Assembly (NCBI GenBank): GCA_947501805.1
Contig: CANMXJ010000001.1
Span: 1 to 64,000 of the forward strand
DNA length: 64,000 nt
Direction: 5' to 3'
From: an uncultured Sulfitobacter sp.
Lineage (GTDB): Bacteria; Pseudomonadota; Alphaproteobacteria; Rhodobacterales; Rhodobacteraceae
Translations under genes and position numbers: made by a program
The notes under the pieces: generated by a model
Told to the model about the DNA's origin: nothing
What the model saw: the letters and a program-made list of their open reading frames with translations, nothing else
Database searches by the model: none
In this document: one piece after another, positions 1 through 7,941 of the stretch
How the letters are laid out: each line of letters opens with the position of its first letter
Position numbering within the stretch: position 1 is the first letter of the stretch

Positions 1-42
1 TGCTGTCACCGCTTGACTATGAAATGAAACAGAAGAAAATAA

Positions 43-522
43 ACGAGGCAGGCGTCTAGGAAACTAGGGGCACCTCAAACAGGTGTCTTAGGCCCTAATC
101 CACCGCAAACTGGCGACGAAGTCACCTACTCACTCGCTCAGAACAAAAAGGGCAAAAAAGCAATCGAAGTAACGATTACTAAGCCCATTGCTGATGGCAA
201 AGGTAGAGAACCGGGAGTTAAGAAGAAGGGACGACAACTGAGTGGCTTTCCCTGCATTCGCGGTGATTCACTACGAGGGTTTCGAGTTCAAAGGCACTGC
301 GGAGGTTGGTTTCGAAACAACGTGAAAACGGACGAATTTGGCAGCGCAAATTCTGCCAAAGACGCATTGCTTCATGTGGCAAAGAACAATGGCGCAAACG
401 CAATCTTGAACTTCCACACTCATAAGCGAACATTCTGGAGTACAGGTCTTTTCGGCAGTAGATTTCAGGTCACACGTTTTTGGGTGGAAGGTGAACCCGT
501 CTATCTTGAACCCGATGACTAA
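43..522 (+). pseudogene. Remnant of a cold-shock-domain-like plus GANA-motif protein, with apparent frame changes
   Basis: The frame starting at base 43 stays open to a stop at 520-522 but has no ATG, GTG or TTG before 322. Its first part (about 67-237) reads like the second half of a cold-shock domain, with GDEVTYSLAQNKKGKKAIEV and a basic linker. From about 242 to 322 the natural-looking peptide is in the next frame (HYEGFEFKGTAEVGFETT). From 322 it returns to the first frame (KDALLHVAKNNGANAILNF), recalling YbjQ-type heavy-metal-binding proteins. A pair of compensating indels would explain this. The start of the gene is missing. The stretch is clearly AT-richer than the rest of the window. 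It could be a decayed gene, a sequencing error, or two unrelated fragments; family names here are inference. Confidence 0.4.
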
Positions 523-746
523 GCCTTTGTCCGGTCCAAAAGGATGGTATCCTTGTTTAACTAGGGGGACAAGGCGAACGATGACTTGTTGATCACAGGA
601 CCGCTACTTTTCGTCATTTTCTTGAATCGTCCGTTTGAACAAAAAAAAACAAGGCGACGAAATATCACAATGGGGGACAGATTGGCGGACGAAAAAGAAA
701 GTCCTTAGCGCAACTATTTGATATCATTGCAAAAATTAAGCCCTTG
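523..746. other. AT-rich non-coding stretch beside tRNA-Ser
   Basis: No convincing gene is visible on either strand. The stretch is AT-rich, has an A-run near 641-649, and a repeated short word (acaaggcga) near 570 and 650. It lies directly beyond the 3' end of the minus-strand tRNA-Ser gene, a place where integrated elements often end. I see no integrase in the window. Confidence 0.4.
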
Positions 747-836
747 TGGCGGATCGACAGGGATTCGAACCCTGGAGACGATCTCTCGCCTACACACTTT
801 CCAGGCGTGCGCCTTCGACCACTCGGCCACCGATCC
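747..836 (-). tRNA. tRNA-Ser (anticodon GGA)
   Basis: Read on the minus strand, the acceptor arm GGATCGG pairs with TCGATCC near the 3' end, followed by G and an encoded CCA. The anticodon loop carries GGA. A long variable arm (about 794-776), typical of serine tRNAs, precedes the T arm with GGTTCGAATCC. The length of 90 bases including CCA fits tRNA-Ser. Its 3' end faces the AT-rich left edge of the window. Confidence 0.95.
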
Positions 837-906
837 ATTGCGCGGGGTTTAGCGTGTCAAAGGTGTCGAGTGCAAGAGCGAAAAACACGATTTGTGAAGT
901 GCTGCT

Positions 907-1626
907 CTAACTGTCCAAATGCAGATAGATACGCCGGTTTAAGCGGCCCTTTTTCTCCATCTTGCCCAGACGCAGCGTGCCGATCTCTCCAGTGCGTGCA
1001 ACATGGGTGCCGCCGCAGGGTTGCAGATCAATCCAGTCCTCATCCTCGCCAATCCGGATCAGGCGCACATCCCCTGACGACTTGGGTGGTTTCACAGCCA
1101 TTGTCTTGACCAGATGCGGGTTGGCGTCCAGTTCGGCATTGCTCATGAAACCTTCGCTCACCCGTGCATCCATCGCCACGTAATCGTTCAATGCATGTTC
1201 GATATCGTCGCGGTTCTCAGGGGCATCGGGCATATTGAAATCCAGCCGCCCGTGGGTGGCCGAAATCTGACCACCCGTCACGGCAAAAGGCACCACAACT
1301 GACAACAAGTGCAGTGCGGTATGGACCCGCATATGTTTGTGACGGCGATCCCAGTCTAGCGTTTGGGTCACATGCGCGCCTTTGGGCGGCAGGGCCGACG
1401 CTTCGGCCGGGACCAGAACAATGGCATCTCCCTCGCCCTTTACCGTTGTGGCAATGGGCAGATCATGGCCGTCCCACCTTATCCACCCTGAATCTCCCGG
1501 CTGTCCGCCACCGGTCGGGTAAAACAGGCTTTGGTCCAGCACGATCCCCCCCTCCTGTGTCAGCGATTGAACAACGCCTGTCCCATCGCGCAGATAGGCG
1601 TCCTGACGAAACAGCATTACAGTCAT
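907..1626 (-). CDS. alaX: Alanyl-tRNA editing protein AlaX
   Basis: A trans-editing enzyme that hydrolyses tRNA(Ala) mischarged with serine or glycine; it resembles the editing half of alanyl-tRNA synthetase and acts in the cytosol. The zinc site is visible as HTALH (His102, His106) and CGGTH (Cys204, His208), the HxxxH plus CxxxH pattern of the family. The GGGQPGD motif near residue 39 is also typical. At 239 residues it matches the medium-length AlaX type that keeps an N-terminal beta-barrel. Its ATG overlaps the stop of the upstream MscS gene by 4 bases, which supports this start and suggests translational coupling. It is the last gene of a long minus-strand run. Confidence 0.9.
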   Translation of the reverse strand: MTVMLFRQDAYLRDGTGVVQSLTQEGGIVLDQSLFYPTGGGQPGDSGWIRWDGHDLPIATTVKGEGDAIVLVPAEASALPPKGAHVTQTLDWDRRHKHMRVHTALHLLSVVVPFAVTGGQISATHGRLDFNMPDAPENRDDIEHALNDYVAMDARVSEGFMSNAELDANPHLVKTMAVKPPKSSGDVRLIRIGEDEDWIDLQPCGGTHVARTGEIGTLRLGKMEKKGRLNRRIYLHLDS

Positions 1627-3995
1627 GTCTGTGAGCTTTCTGGCGTATCATTGCGGGTTAGAACCGGCATATCCTGTGGCGGCGCAGAAGATTGCACAGG
1701 GCTGCGCATCCAGACATCCAGTTGTGGAAAGGCCATCTCGATATCTGCCTCGGCAAAGCGGGCGACGATTTCGTGGTTAATGTCGTTGGTGACCGACAAT
1801 ATCCAGTTCACATCCCGCAGAATGGCGCGAATCGTGAAATCATACGTGCTTGCCCCAATGCCCATAAACACCACCGAGGGTGGCGGATTGGCCAGAACCA
1901 TAGGTTGAGATTCTGCGATCTCCTGCAAAATCCGCGCCACTTCGCGGGTATCACTGCCATAGGCGACGCCAACCGGGATGATGACCCGACCGACGGTATT
2001 GCCACGGGTATAGTTGGTGACCGTGCCGCTGACCAAATCGGCATTGGGGACGATCACATCCGTGCGATCGAATGTCTCGATCCGTGTAGAGCGCACCGAG
2101 ATATCGCGCACATAGCCCATCTGCCCCCCCACCTCGATCCAGTCACCCTCGGAAATCGGGCGTTCGATCAACAGAATGATGCCGGACACAAAATTGCTGA
2201 CGATGTTTTGCAAGCCGAAACCGATACCAACTGACAACGCACCCGCAACAATCGCCAAGGAACTCAGGTCAATGCCCGCGCCGGTGATTGCCGCCAGTGC
2301 CGCCAGAAAGATACCCACATATCCCAGACCTGAGATGATGGCATTCTGTCCGCCGATATCGAGCTTGGTCTTGGGCAAGACATTGCTGCGCAATGCCGAT
2401 TGCAAAAGCCGCGTCACCGCATAGCCAAGCGCAAAAATCACCGCAAAGGTAACAAAATCCGACGGCGAAATGCGTGTGTCCCCAAAGGAAAATCCGCGCA
2501 GAAAAGCCGCCCAAGCTTCGGTTAGATCGGTGATCCGTGCGCCCCAGGCCAATGCCAGCAAGGGCCCGGCCAACACCAGCAGAACCAAACCGAACACAAC
2601 CGGCAAAAGCGCCTCGCGGGCCTGTGCGCCCTGCCCCGTAATGGCACCGTAAACGTCAGCGGCAAAGCGTTGTAGCGCCATCACCAGCCCCAGCAAGGCC
2701 ATTGTCATAATGAAAGGCGGCAACAGCGCGTCAGCGGCGCGGTAATATCCGGCAGCTGCAAGCAGCGGCGCAACAATTGCCAACGCGATCGCAGCCAGTC
2801 CGAAACCGCGTGTCGCACGCGTTAACGTGGGTGTACGCTGGCCTTCCTCACCTTCTGTTTCTTGGCGCTGTGGTTCGGTGTAGCCACGCAGCAGAACGCC
2901 GATGCGGTAGAGCGAGATTGATACGGCAACAGTGATCGGGAACATCAAGACCGGTTTTGAAGCAGGTGCCGGATCACTGGTACCAAGCACCTGATCAATA
3001 ATTGCGCTAACAACAATCAGCGCCGTGATGATTCCGACATGAAAACGTAACTCGCCCCGTTCCTTTGGCAGCAACAGGATCAGCGCTTCATCGTCATCGC
3101 GTGAAAACACCCGGTCGGTGACCCAGCGCACGCCCAGCATCATCGCCCCTAAAAAGGCGACCAACAGCAAGATATCGTCAACTTTGGGTCCGAAAAGCTG
3201 GCTAGAGATCGCCGCCAGCGACAACAATAACAATCCGGCAGCCGGCAGAATAATCCGCAACAGCGACACCATGAACCGCCAGACATCAAAGCCCCGCGCG
3301 CCAAAGCGTTGCAGACTGGACGCAATCATCCGGGACCAGTGACGCCCCCGTATGATCAGGACCAGCCCGAGCACTGCCAACATGACCGTTACAACCAGAG
3401 GTTCACGGGGGATTTCTTCGTTGCCGATAGTTGCGCCGGATTCCGGCGCTTCTTGCCACAATTGGTCCGCTGCGGTTACCAGATCACCAATCGCAGGGGG
3501 CCAATAGGCGGGATTAAGCGGTGACGGGGATTTGTTCAGCAATTCCTGTGTCTGCCGGTCACGCAAAGTCTGGTCGATCTGGCTGACCAACGCATCGGCC
3601 CGCACAAACTCGGCCTCGGCGCGCTGTCTTGGGACCAGCAATTCGGTGAGCTGGTCGTTCAATCGTTTGCGCGTGGCTGACACATCGGCCGCTTCGTCGT
3701 TTGTTTCCGGTGCCGGACCAAGCGCTGCAATCTGTTCGCGCAAGGTGGCGATGCGCGTTGTGTTCAGCCCTTTGATCGTCTCGAATTCCGACCTGAATTC
3801 AACAGCACGCGCACGCAGGCCCCTGAATCTGAAATCAGGGGTGTTTTCGGAATCCAGCGCCGTTTCGATTTGTGCGGCCAACTCCGTCCAGCGGTCAAAT
3901 TCCTTGATCAAATCCGCCTGAGCAAAAGCGGATGAGCCCAGCCAGACGGCCAAAAGTATCGCGCGCCATATACGTGTCAGCCAGCCCACCCTCAA
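1623..3995 (-). CDS. Large MscS-family mechanosensitive channel with DUF3772-type N-terminus
   Basis: A small-conductance mechanosensitive channel that would open under membrane stretch. The 790-residue protein starts with a signal peptide (about 1-25, ending SSAFAQA), followed by a periplasmic helical part of about 170 residues that looks like the DUF3772 extension. About ten membrane helices follow. The conserved MscS core is near residues 560-760, with the pore-lining helix ALSVGIGFGLQNIVSNF and the beta domain (RPISEGDWIEVG and VIVPNADLVSGTVTNY). It overlaps cysK upstream and alaX downstream by 4 bases each, so the three genes are probably translated from one message. The family call is firm; the gating properties are unknown. 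Confidence 0.9.
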   Translation of the reverse strand: MRVGWLTRIWRAILLAVWLGSSAFAQADLIKEFDRWTELAAQIETALDSENTPDFRFRGLRARAVEFRSEFETIKGLNTTRIATLREQIAALGPAPETNDEAADVSATRKRLNDQLTELLVPRQRAEAEFVRADALVSQIDQTLRDRQTQELLNKSPSPLNPAYWPPAIGDLVTAADQLWQEAPESGATIGNEEIPREPLVVTVMLAVLGLVLIIRGRHWSRMIASSLQRFGARGFDVWRFMVSLLRIILPAAGLLLLSLAAISSQLFGPKVDDILLLVAFLGAMMLGVRWVTDRVFSRDDDEALILLLPKERGELRFHVGIITALIVVSAIIDQVLGTSDPAPASKPVLMFPITVAVSISLYRIGVLLRGYTEPQRQETEGEEGQRTPTLTRATRGFGLAAIALAIVAPLLAAAGYYRAADALLPPFIMTMALLGLVMALQRFAADVYGAITGQGAQAREALLPVVFGLVLLVLAGPLLALAWGARITDLTEAWAAFLRGFSFGDTRISPSDFVTFAVIFALGYAVTRLLQSALRSNVLPKTKLDIGGQNAIISGLGYVGIFLAALAAITGAGIDLSSLAIVAGALSVGIGFGLQNIVSNFVSGIILLIERPISEGDWIEVGGQMGYVRDISVRSTRIETFDRTDVIVPNADLVSGTVTNYTRGNTVGRVIIPVGVAYGSDTREVARILQEIAESQPMVLANPPPSVVFMGIGASTYDFTIRAILRDVNWILSVTNDINHEIVARFAEADIEMAFPQLDVWMRSPVQSSAPPQDMPVLTRNDTPESSQT

Positions 3996-5026
3996 ACGTC
4001 TTCAAAAACCGTTGGCAGGCTTGCAGGCGCACGGTCCAACCAATGTGGCACCGGCAGGTTCTTTTCTTTTAGGAACGCTGGGTTGAAGAGTTTGGATTGG
4101 TATCGCGTACCAAAATCACACAGGATCGTCACAATAGTATGTCCCGGGCCCATTTCACGCGCCAGCCGCATCGCCCCCGCAACATTCACCCCCGAGGACG
4201 CGCCAAGGCACAGACCCTCGTGTTCCAGCAGATCAAAGACAACCGGCAAGGCTTCGACATCGGGGATGTTATAGCTGAAATCCGGCGTTAACCCTTCAAG
4301 GTTCTTGGTAATGCGCACCTGCCCGATCCCTTCGGCAATCGACCCGCCCTCTGCCGCGAGTTCACCTTTGGTGTAGTAACTGTGAAGGGCCGCGCCGTCA
4401 GGGTCCGCCAGCGCAATTTTCACGCCCTTAGGCTGCAACGCCATTGCGATGCCTGCCAATGTTCCACCAGACCCGACCGCACAGCAAAAGCCGTCAACTT
4501 TGCCCTCCGTCTGCTCCCATATCTCTGGTCCTGTTGTCTCGATATGGGCTTGGCGATTGGCGATATTGTCAAACTGGTTGGCCCAGATCACACCTTCATT
4601 GGTGCTGCGCGCCAGTTCATGCGCCAGCCGCTCTGAATAACGGATAAAGTTATTGGGATTGCGGTAAGGCGCGGCGGGCACCTGCACCAGTTCCGCACCT
4701 GCCAGCCGCAACATGTCTTTCTTTTCTTCGGATTGGGTCTCGGGAATGACAATCACCGTTTTAAATCCCATGGACGATCCCACCAGCGCCAGACCGATAC
4801 CGGTGTTGCCCGCCGTGCCTTCGACAATTGTGCCGCCCGGTTTCAACGTCCCCTTGGCAATCGCGTCCTGAATGATGAACAGCGCCGCACGGTCCTTGAC
4901 CGACTGGCCGGGGTTCATGAACTCCGCCTTGCCGTAGATGTCACATCCCGTTGCCTCGGACGGTCCGCGCAGTTTGATAAGGGGTGTCTTGCCGATGGCC
5001 TTGGCCAGATCAGATGCAACGTGCAT
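3992..5026 (-). CDS. cysK: Cysteine synthase A (O-acetylserine sulfhydrylase)
   Basis: A PLP enzyme that makes cysteine from O-acetylserine and sulfide. The PLP lysine is seen in NPGQSVKDRA (Lys44) and the substrate loop in EGTAGNTG, with the phosphate-binding GSGGT further on. The ATG at 5026 is preceded by GGAGG at a 5-base spacing, so it is preferred over an in-frame TTG 12 bases upstream that overlaps this ribosome site. The protein is 344 residues. The order trgA-trgB-cysK matches a locus linked to tellurite resistance in Rhodobacter sphaeroides, where cysteine supply is thought to help. It overlaps the MscS gene by 4 bases. Confidence 0.93.
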   Translation of the reverse strand: MHVASDLAKAIGKTPLIKLRGPSEATGCDIYGKAEFMNPGQSVKDRAALFIIQDAIAKGTLKPGGTIVEGTAGNTGIGLALVGSSMGFKTVIVIPETQSEEKKDMLRLAGAELVQVPAAPYRNPNNFIRYSERLAHELARSTNEGVIWANQFDNIANRQAHIETTGPEIWEQTEGKVDGFCCAVGSGGTLAGIAMALQPKGVKIALADPDGAALHSYYTKGELAAEGGSIAEGIGQVRITKNLEGLTPDFSYNIPDVEALPVVFDLLEHEGLCLGASSGVNVAGAMRLAREMGPGHTIVTILCDFGTRYQSKLFNPAFLKEKNLPVPHWLDRAPASLPTVFEDV

Positions 5027-5088
5027 GCGTGCCTCCAAAAGATGCTATGGGTTCTTAGACTTTGGTGTACCCGCCGCCCTGCCAGACC

Positions 5089-6201
5089 TCAAGCAATCCC
5101 TTTGCGAAGGCGCTCACGATGATGAGACAGGTAATAGGCCGACAGGGCAAGCGGTGTATTGGCCACATCAAACGCCATCACCCTTTGCATCAGCGCATCA
5201 AAGGACATCACATGCGACCGTATATCTTCGTTCTCGCTTTCCAAGCCGCCGGATCCGGACGCGTCTTCGGGTAAATCACACAAGCCAAGATACATAAAAT
5301 AGAATTCAGTCGACGTACCGGGCGTCGGATAGGTCTCCGCTATTTTCTCAAGCGCACCCAACGCAAGCCCCGCCTCTTCCATTGTCTCACGCCGCGCAGC
5401 ACCCTCTGGTGTTTCGCCGGGGTCAATACGTCCTGCAATTGCTTCCATCTGCCACAACACACGATCGCCCCGCCCGATCGGGCCAAGCCGAATCTGTTCT
5501 ACCAGCAACACCCGGTCCCGCACAGGATCATACGGCAGTACAATCGCCACATCGGCACCAATCAAAACAGCACGATCCAACGGGTCCGACATAGAGCCGT
5601 CAAAGCGTTCATGCCGCAGAACAATGTCATCAAGCGCGTAAAAGTCGGAATAGCTGCGGGTCCGACTCTTGATCTCGACCTTGCCGCGAAAGACGTCTTT
5701 GCCATGTAGTGACCGGGTGGCGCGTACAATGGATGCGGCCCGCATCCGGATCACAGGAAACATCGCAGCAACCTCTTCGCGGCTGCGCTTGCCGAAATAA
5801 CCCATCACTTCTTTGGCAGCGATCAGGCTCATCTCCCCGGAAGACTGCAGCCAGTCGTGCAACCGCCATTCTCCGTTCGGGGTCCATTGATCCGGTTGCG
5901 GCACGTAGACTTCGGCACTTTGCCCGTCCGTCAGCGTCACTGCTTCAAGGTCATAGGCGAAACTGCCTTCATAGAAATCGAGGCGGGCAATATCCGCATC
6001 GCTCAGCCCGCGCACCAGAAGCCCTTTTGCAACCTGCCCCTCAACCCTTGCAATCATCGGAAACGGCCCTTCGGCAACCGCTGAAACCTGAAAACCCTGC
6101 AAGCGCGCATCGCTGACATCCAGCGCGTCCGCGTCCCGCCCCATAACAATCTCAAGCAAGGGAATATGGCGCAGGGTCCCGTAAAAAAACAGGTTCTTCA
6201 T
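5089..6201 (-). CDS. trgB: TrgB-like fusion of AIG2/gamma-glutamylcyclotransferase-like and NUDIX domains
   Basis: A two-domain protein of 370 residues. The N-terminal 120 or so residues carry the YGTLR motif (7-11) of the AIG2/GGCT-like fold. The C-terminal half is a NUDIX hydrolase with a complete box at 257-279 (GRIDPGETPEG, then RETMEEAGL), similar to ADP-ribose pyrophosphatases. The expected activity is hydrolysis of a nucleoside diphosphate linked to another moiety; the role of the first domain is not known. It starts 4 bases after trgA stops and lies 62 bases before cysK, matching the Rhodobacter tellurite-resistance locus. The symbol is given from this synteny and domain content. Confidence 0.85.
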   Translation of the reverse strand: MKNLFFYGTLRHIPLLEIVMGRDADALDVSDARLQGFQVSAVAEGPFPMIARVEGQVAKGLLVRGLSDADIARLDFYEGSFAYDLEAVTLTDGQSAEVYVPQPDQWTPNGEWRLHDWLQSSGEMSLIAAKEVMGYFGKRSREEVAAMFPVIRMRAASIVRATRSLHGKDVFRGKVEIKSRTRSYSDFYALDDIVLRHERFDGSMSDPLDRAVLIGADVAIVLPYDPVRDRVLLVEQIRLGPIGRGDRVLWQMEAIAGRIDPGETPEGAARRETMEEAGLALGALEKIAETYPTPGTSTEFYFMYLGLCDLPEDASGSGGLESENEDIRSHVMSFDALMQRVMAFDVANTPLALSAYYLSHHRERLRKGIA

Positions 6202-6205
6202 TGGC

Positions 6206-6646
6206 TTAGCGCCACTTCCTGCTCGCGGCTTCTGTCAACAATCCGGCAACAACCGATGCAACAACCAAGGCAATTCCGATCGGTACAGTGGCAATGATCA
6301 TCACAAAGTCGATGCCGATATAAAAAACAGCGACAATTGCTTCGAACGGGCTGTCATAGCGGTGTTTCATTGCCAAGCGGATCATTTCGTTGATCGCCTG
6401 AATACCAACACCCCAAAGCATCAGAACAAAAACGCCCGTAAAGCCGTTATTGATTGCGGCAGTGGTGCCGCGTCCTGCGCGGCTGCCCATGACGATCCAG
6501 CCGATACAGAGGCCCAAAACCACGTTTAACGGTACAAAATAGCCGAAATCTGTACTCTCAGGCATCAAAGGCATCACCATGCCCGACACAAAATAGGCGA
6601 TTATTGCCAGACAAACGGCGGCCATAGCGCGGGCGGCGGTGGGCAT
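6206..6646 (-). CDS. trgA: TrgA family integral membrane protein
   Basis: A 146-residue protein with about four predicted membrane helices (approximately 7-28, 38-55, 70-90 and 110-138). The sequence resembles TrgA, first described with tellurite resistance in Rhodobacter sphaeroides; the biochemical role is unknown. A strong ribosome site, AAGGAG, lies 7 bases before the ATG. It is followed after 4 bases by trgB and then cysK, which supports the call. It lies 24 bases downstream of the cyclopropane fatty acid synthase gene, so it may be transcribed with it. Confidence 0.85.
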   Translation of the reverse strand: MPTAARAMAAVCLAIIAYFVSGMVMPLMPESTDFGYFVPLNVVLGLCIGWIVMGSRAGRGTTAAINNGFTGVFVLMLWGVGIQAINEMIRLAMKHRYDSPFEAIVAVFYIGIDFVMIIATVPIGIALVVASVVAGLLTEAASRKWR

Positions 6647-6670
6647 TGTTACGCTCCTTAAGCTTACCCG

Positions 6671-7882
6671 TCAGCCGGGTTTGCGTATGGTAATCTGCGT
6701 AACGTCACAATTTCCACTATCAAATGTAGCGGCGCAAGAAGTGAGGTAAAAATTCCACATGCGCCGAAACCGTTCATCAAAGCCAAGTGCTGTGATCTGG
6801 TCCCATTTGTCATTAAAGGTCTCGTGCCAACGGCGCAGTGTTATGTCGTAGCTTTTGCCGAATTCTACGGACTTGTCCACGATCAACCCCGCGCGCTCCA
6901 CCTGTTCACGCAACACTTTAGGAGAAGGCAACATCCCTCCGGGAAATATGTATTTTTGAATGAAATCAACGCCACGCTTGTACACTTCCCAACGCCCATG
7001 ATCGACGGTGATGATCTGCAATGTCGCCGCCTTGCCGGGTTTCAGGCGCTCACGCACCGTATCGAAATAGACCGGCCAGTATTTCTCACCGACGGCCTCG
7101 AACATTTCGATTGAGGCAATGCCATCATAATGCCCCTGCTCGTCGCGGTAGTCTTGCAACTTGAAGTCGACCAGATCAGAAAGACCAGCATTTTCAATGC
7201 GATCCTGGGCATACTTGAACTGCTCTTTGGAAATGGTCAGTCCCGTAACACGTAGCCCCCGCTCTTTGGCCGCATATTCTGCGAAACCGCCCCAACCACA
7301 ACCGATCTCAAGCACGTGATCACCGGGCTGCACCCCCATTTGGTCAACCATGCTCTTGTATTTGGCCGTTTGTGCAGCTTCCAGCGATTGTTGTGCCCCG
7401 TTTTCAAACAATGCCGATGAATAGGTCATCGTTTCATCCAGCCACAACTTGTAAAAGTCATTGCCCAGATCGTAATGGTAGCTGATGTTCTTGCGCGCTT
7501 GCGATTTGGAGTTGCGTTGCAGCCAGAAACGCAATTGTTCGAACCGGCGCACCAACCCCATGCCCGGAAAACCATCATACATGTTTTCATTGCCATGATG
7601 CACCAGATCCATAAATGCCTGCAGGTCGGGCGTGGACCAGTCACCGTCAAGATATCCATCACAAAAGCCCAGATCGCCTTCACGGATCAGCCGCGCAAAA
7701 AGGTCGTTGCTGTGCACGTGCAGTTCGGCGACGTAGCCGGGTTTGGCCCCATCCGCGCGAAATATTCGCCCGTCGGGCAGCACAAAGTCTACCCGTCCGT
7801 TGCGCATGTTCAGCGCCATAGCGAACACCTGTGAGAAATATCGTGGCAATTTACCCTGCCCCTCAGTACTGGTCAAAATCAT
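6671..7882 (-). CDS. cfa: Cyclopropane-fatty-acyl-phospholipid synthase
   Basis: Transfers a methylene group from S-adenosylmethionine to the double bond of unsaturated phospholipid acyl chains, changing membrane stability under stress. The SAM-binding motif VLEIGCGWGG and the downstream GLTISKEQ and SIEMFEAVGEKYW motifs are typical of the family. The ATG at 7882 is preferred over a GTG at 7888, because the ribosome site GGGGAG sits 5 bases before the ATG and would overlap the GTG. The protein has 403 residues. The gene lies between the photolyase and trgA genes on the same strand. Pairing of photolyase and Cfa genes fits a shared membrane and light-damage response, but no sigma-factor site could be confirmed. 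Confidence 0.93.
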   Translation of the reverse strand: MILTSTEGQGKLPRYFSQVFAMALNMRNGRVDFVLPDGRIFRADGAKPGYVAELHVHSNDLFARLIREGDLGFCDGYLDGDWSTPDLQAFMDLVHHGNENMYDGFPGMGLVRRFEQLRFWLQRNSKSQARKNISYHYDLGNDFYKLWLDETMTYSSALFENGAQQSLEAAQTAKYKSMVDQMGVQPGDHVLEIGCGWGGFAEYAAKERGLRVTGLTISKEQFKYAQDRIENAGLSDLVDFKLQDYRDEQGHYDGIASIEMFEAVGEKYWPVYFDTVRERLKPGKAATLQIITVDHGRWEVYKRGVDFIQKYIFPGGMLPSPKVLREQVERAGLIVDKSVEFGKSYDITLRRWHETFNDKWDQITALGFDERFRRMWNFYLTSCAATFDSGNCDVTQITIRKPG

Positions 7883-7941
7883 GCCCACTCCCCGTGGATT
7901 GGTTGCAGGCAGTTTAGCCTGCCTTTCGTGATCAACAAATG

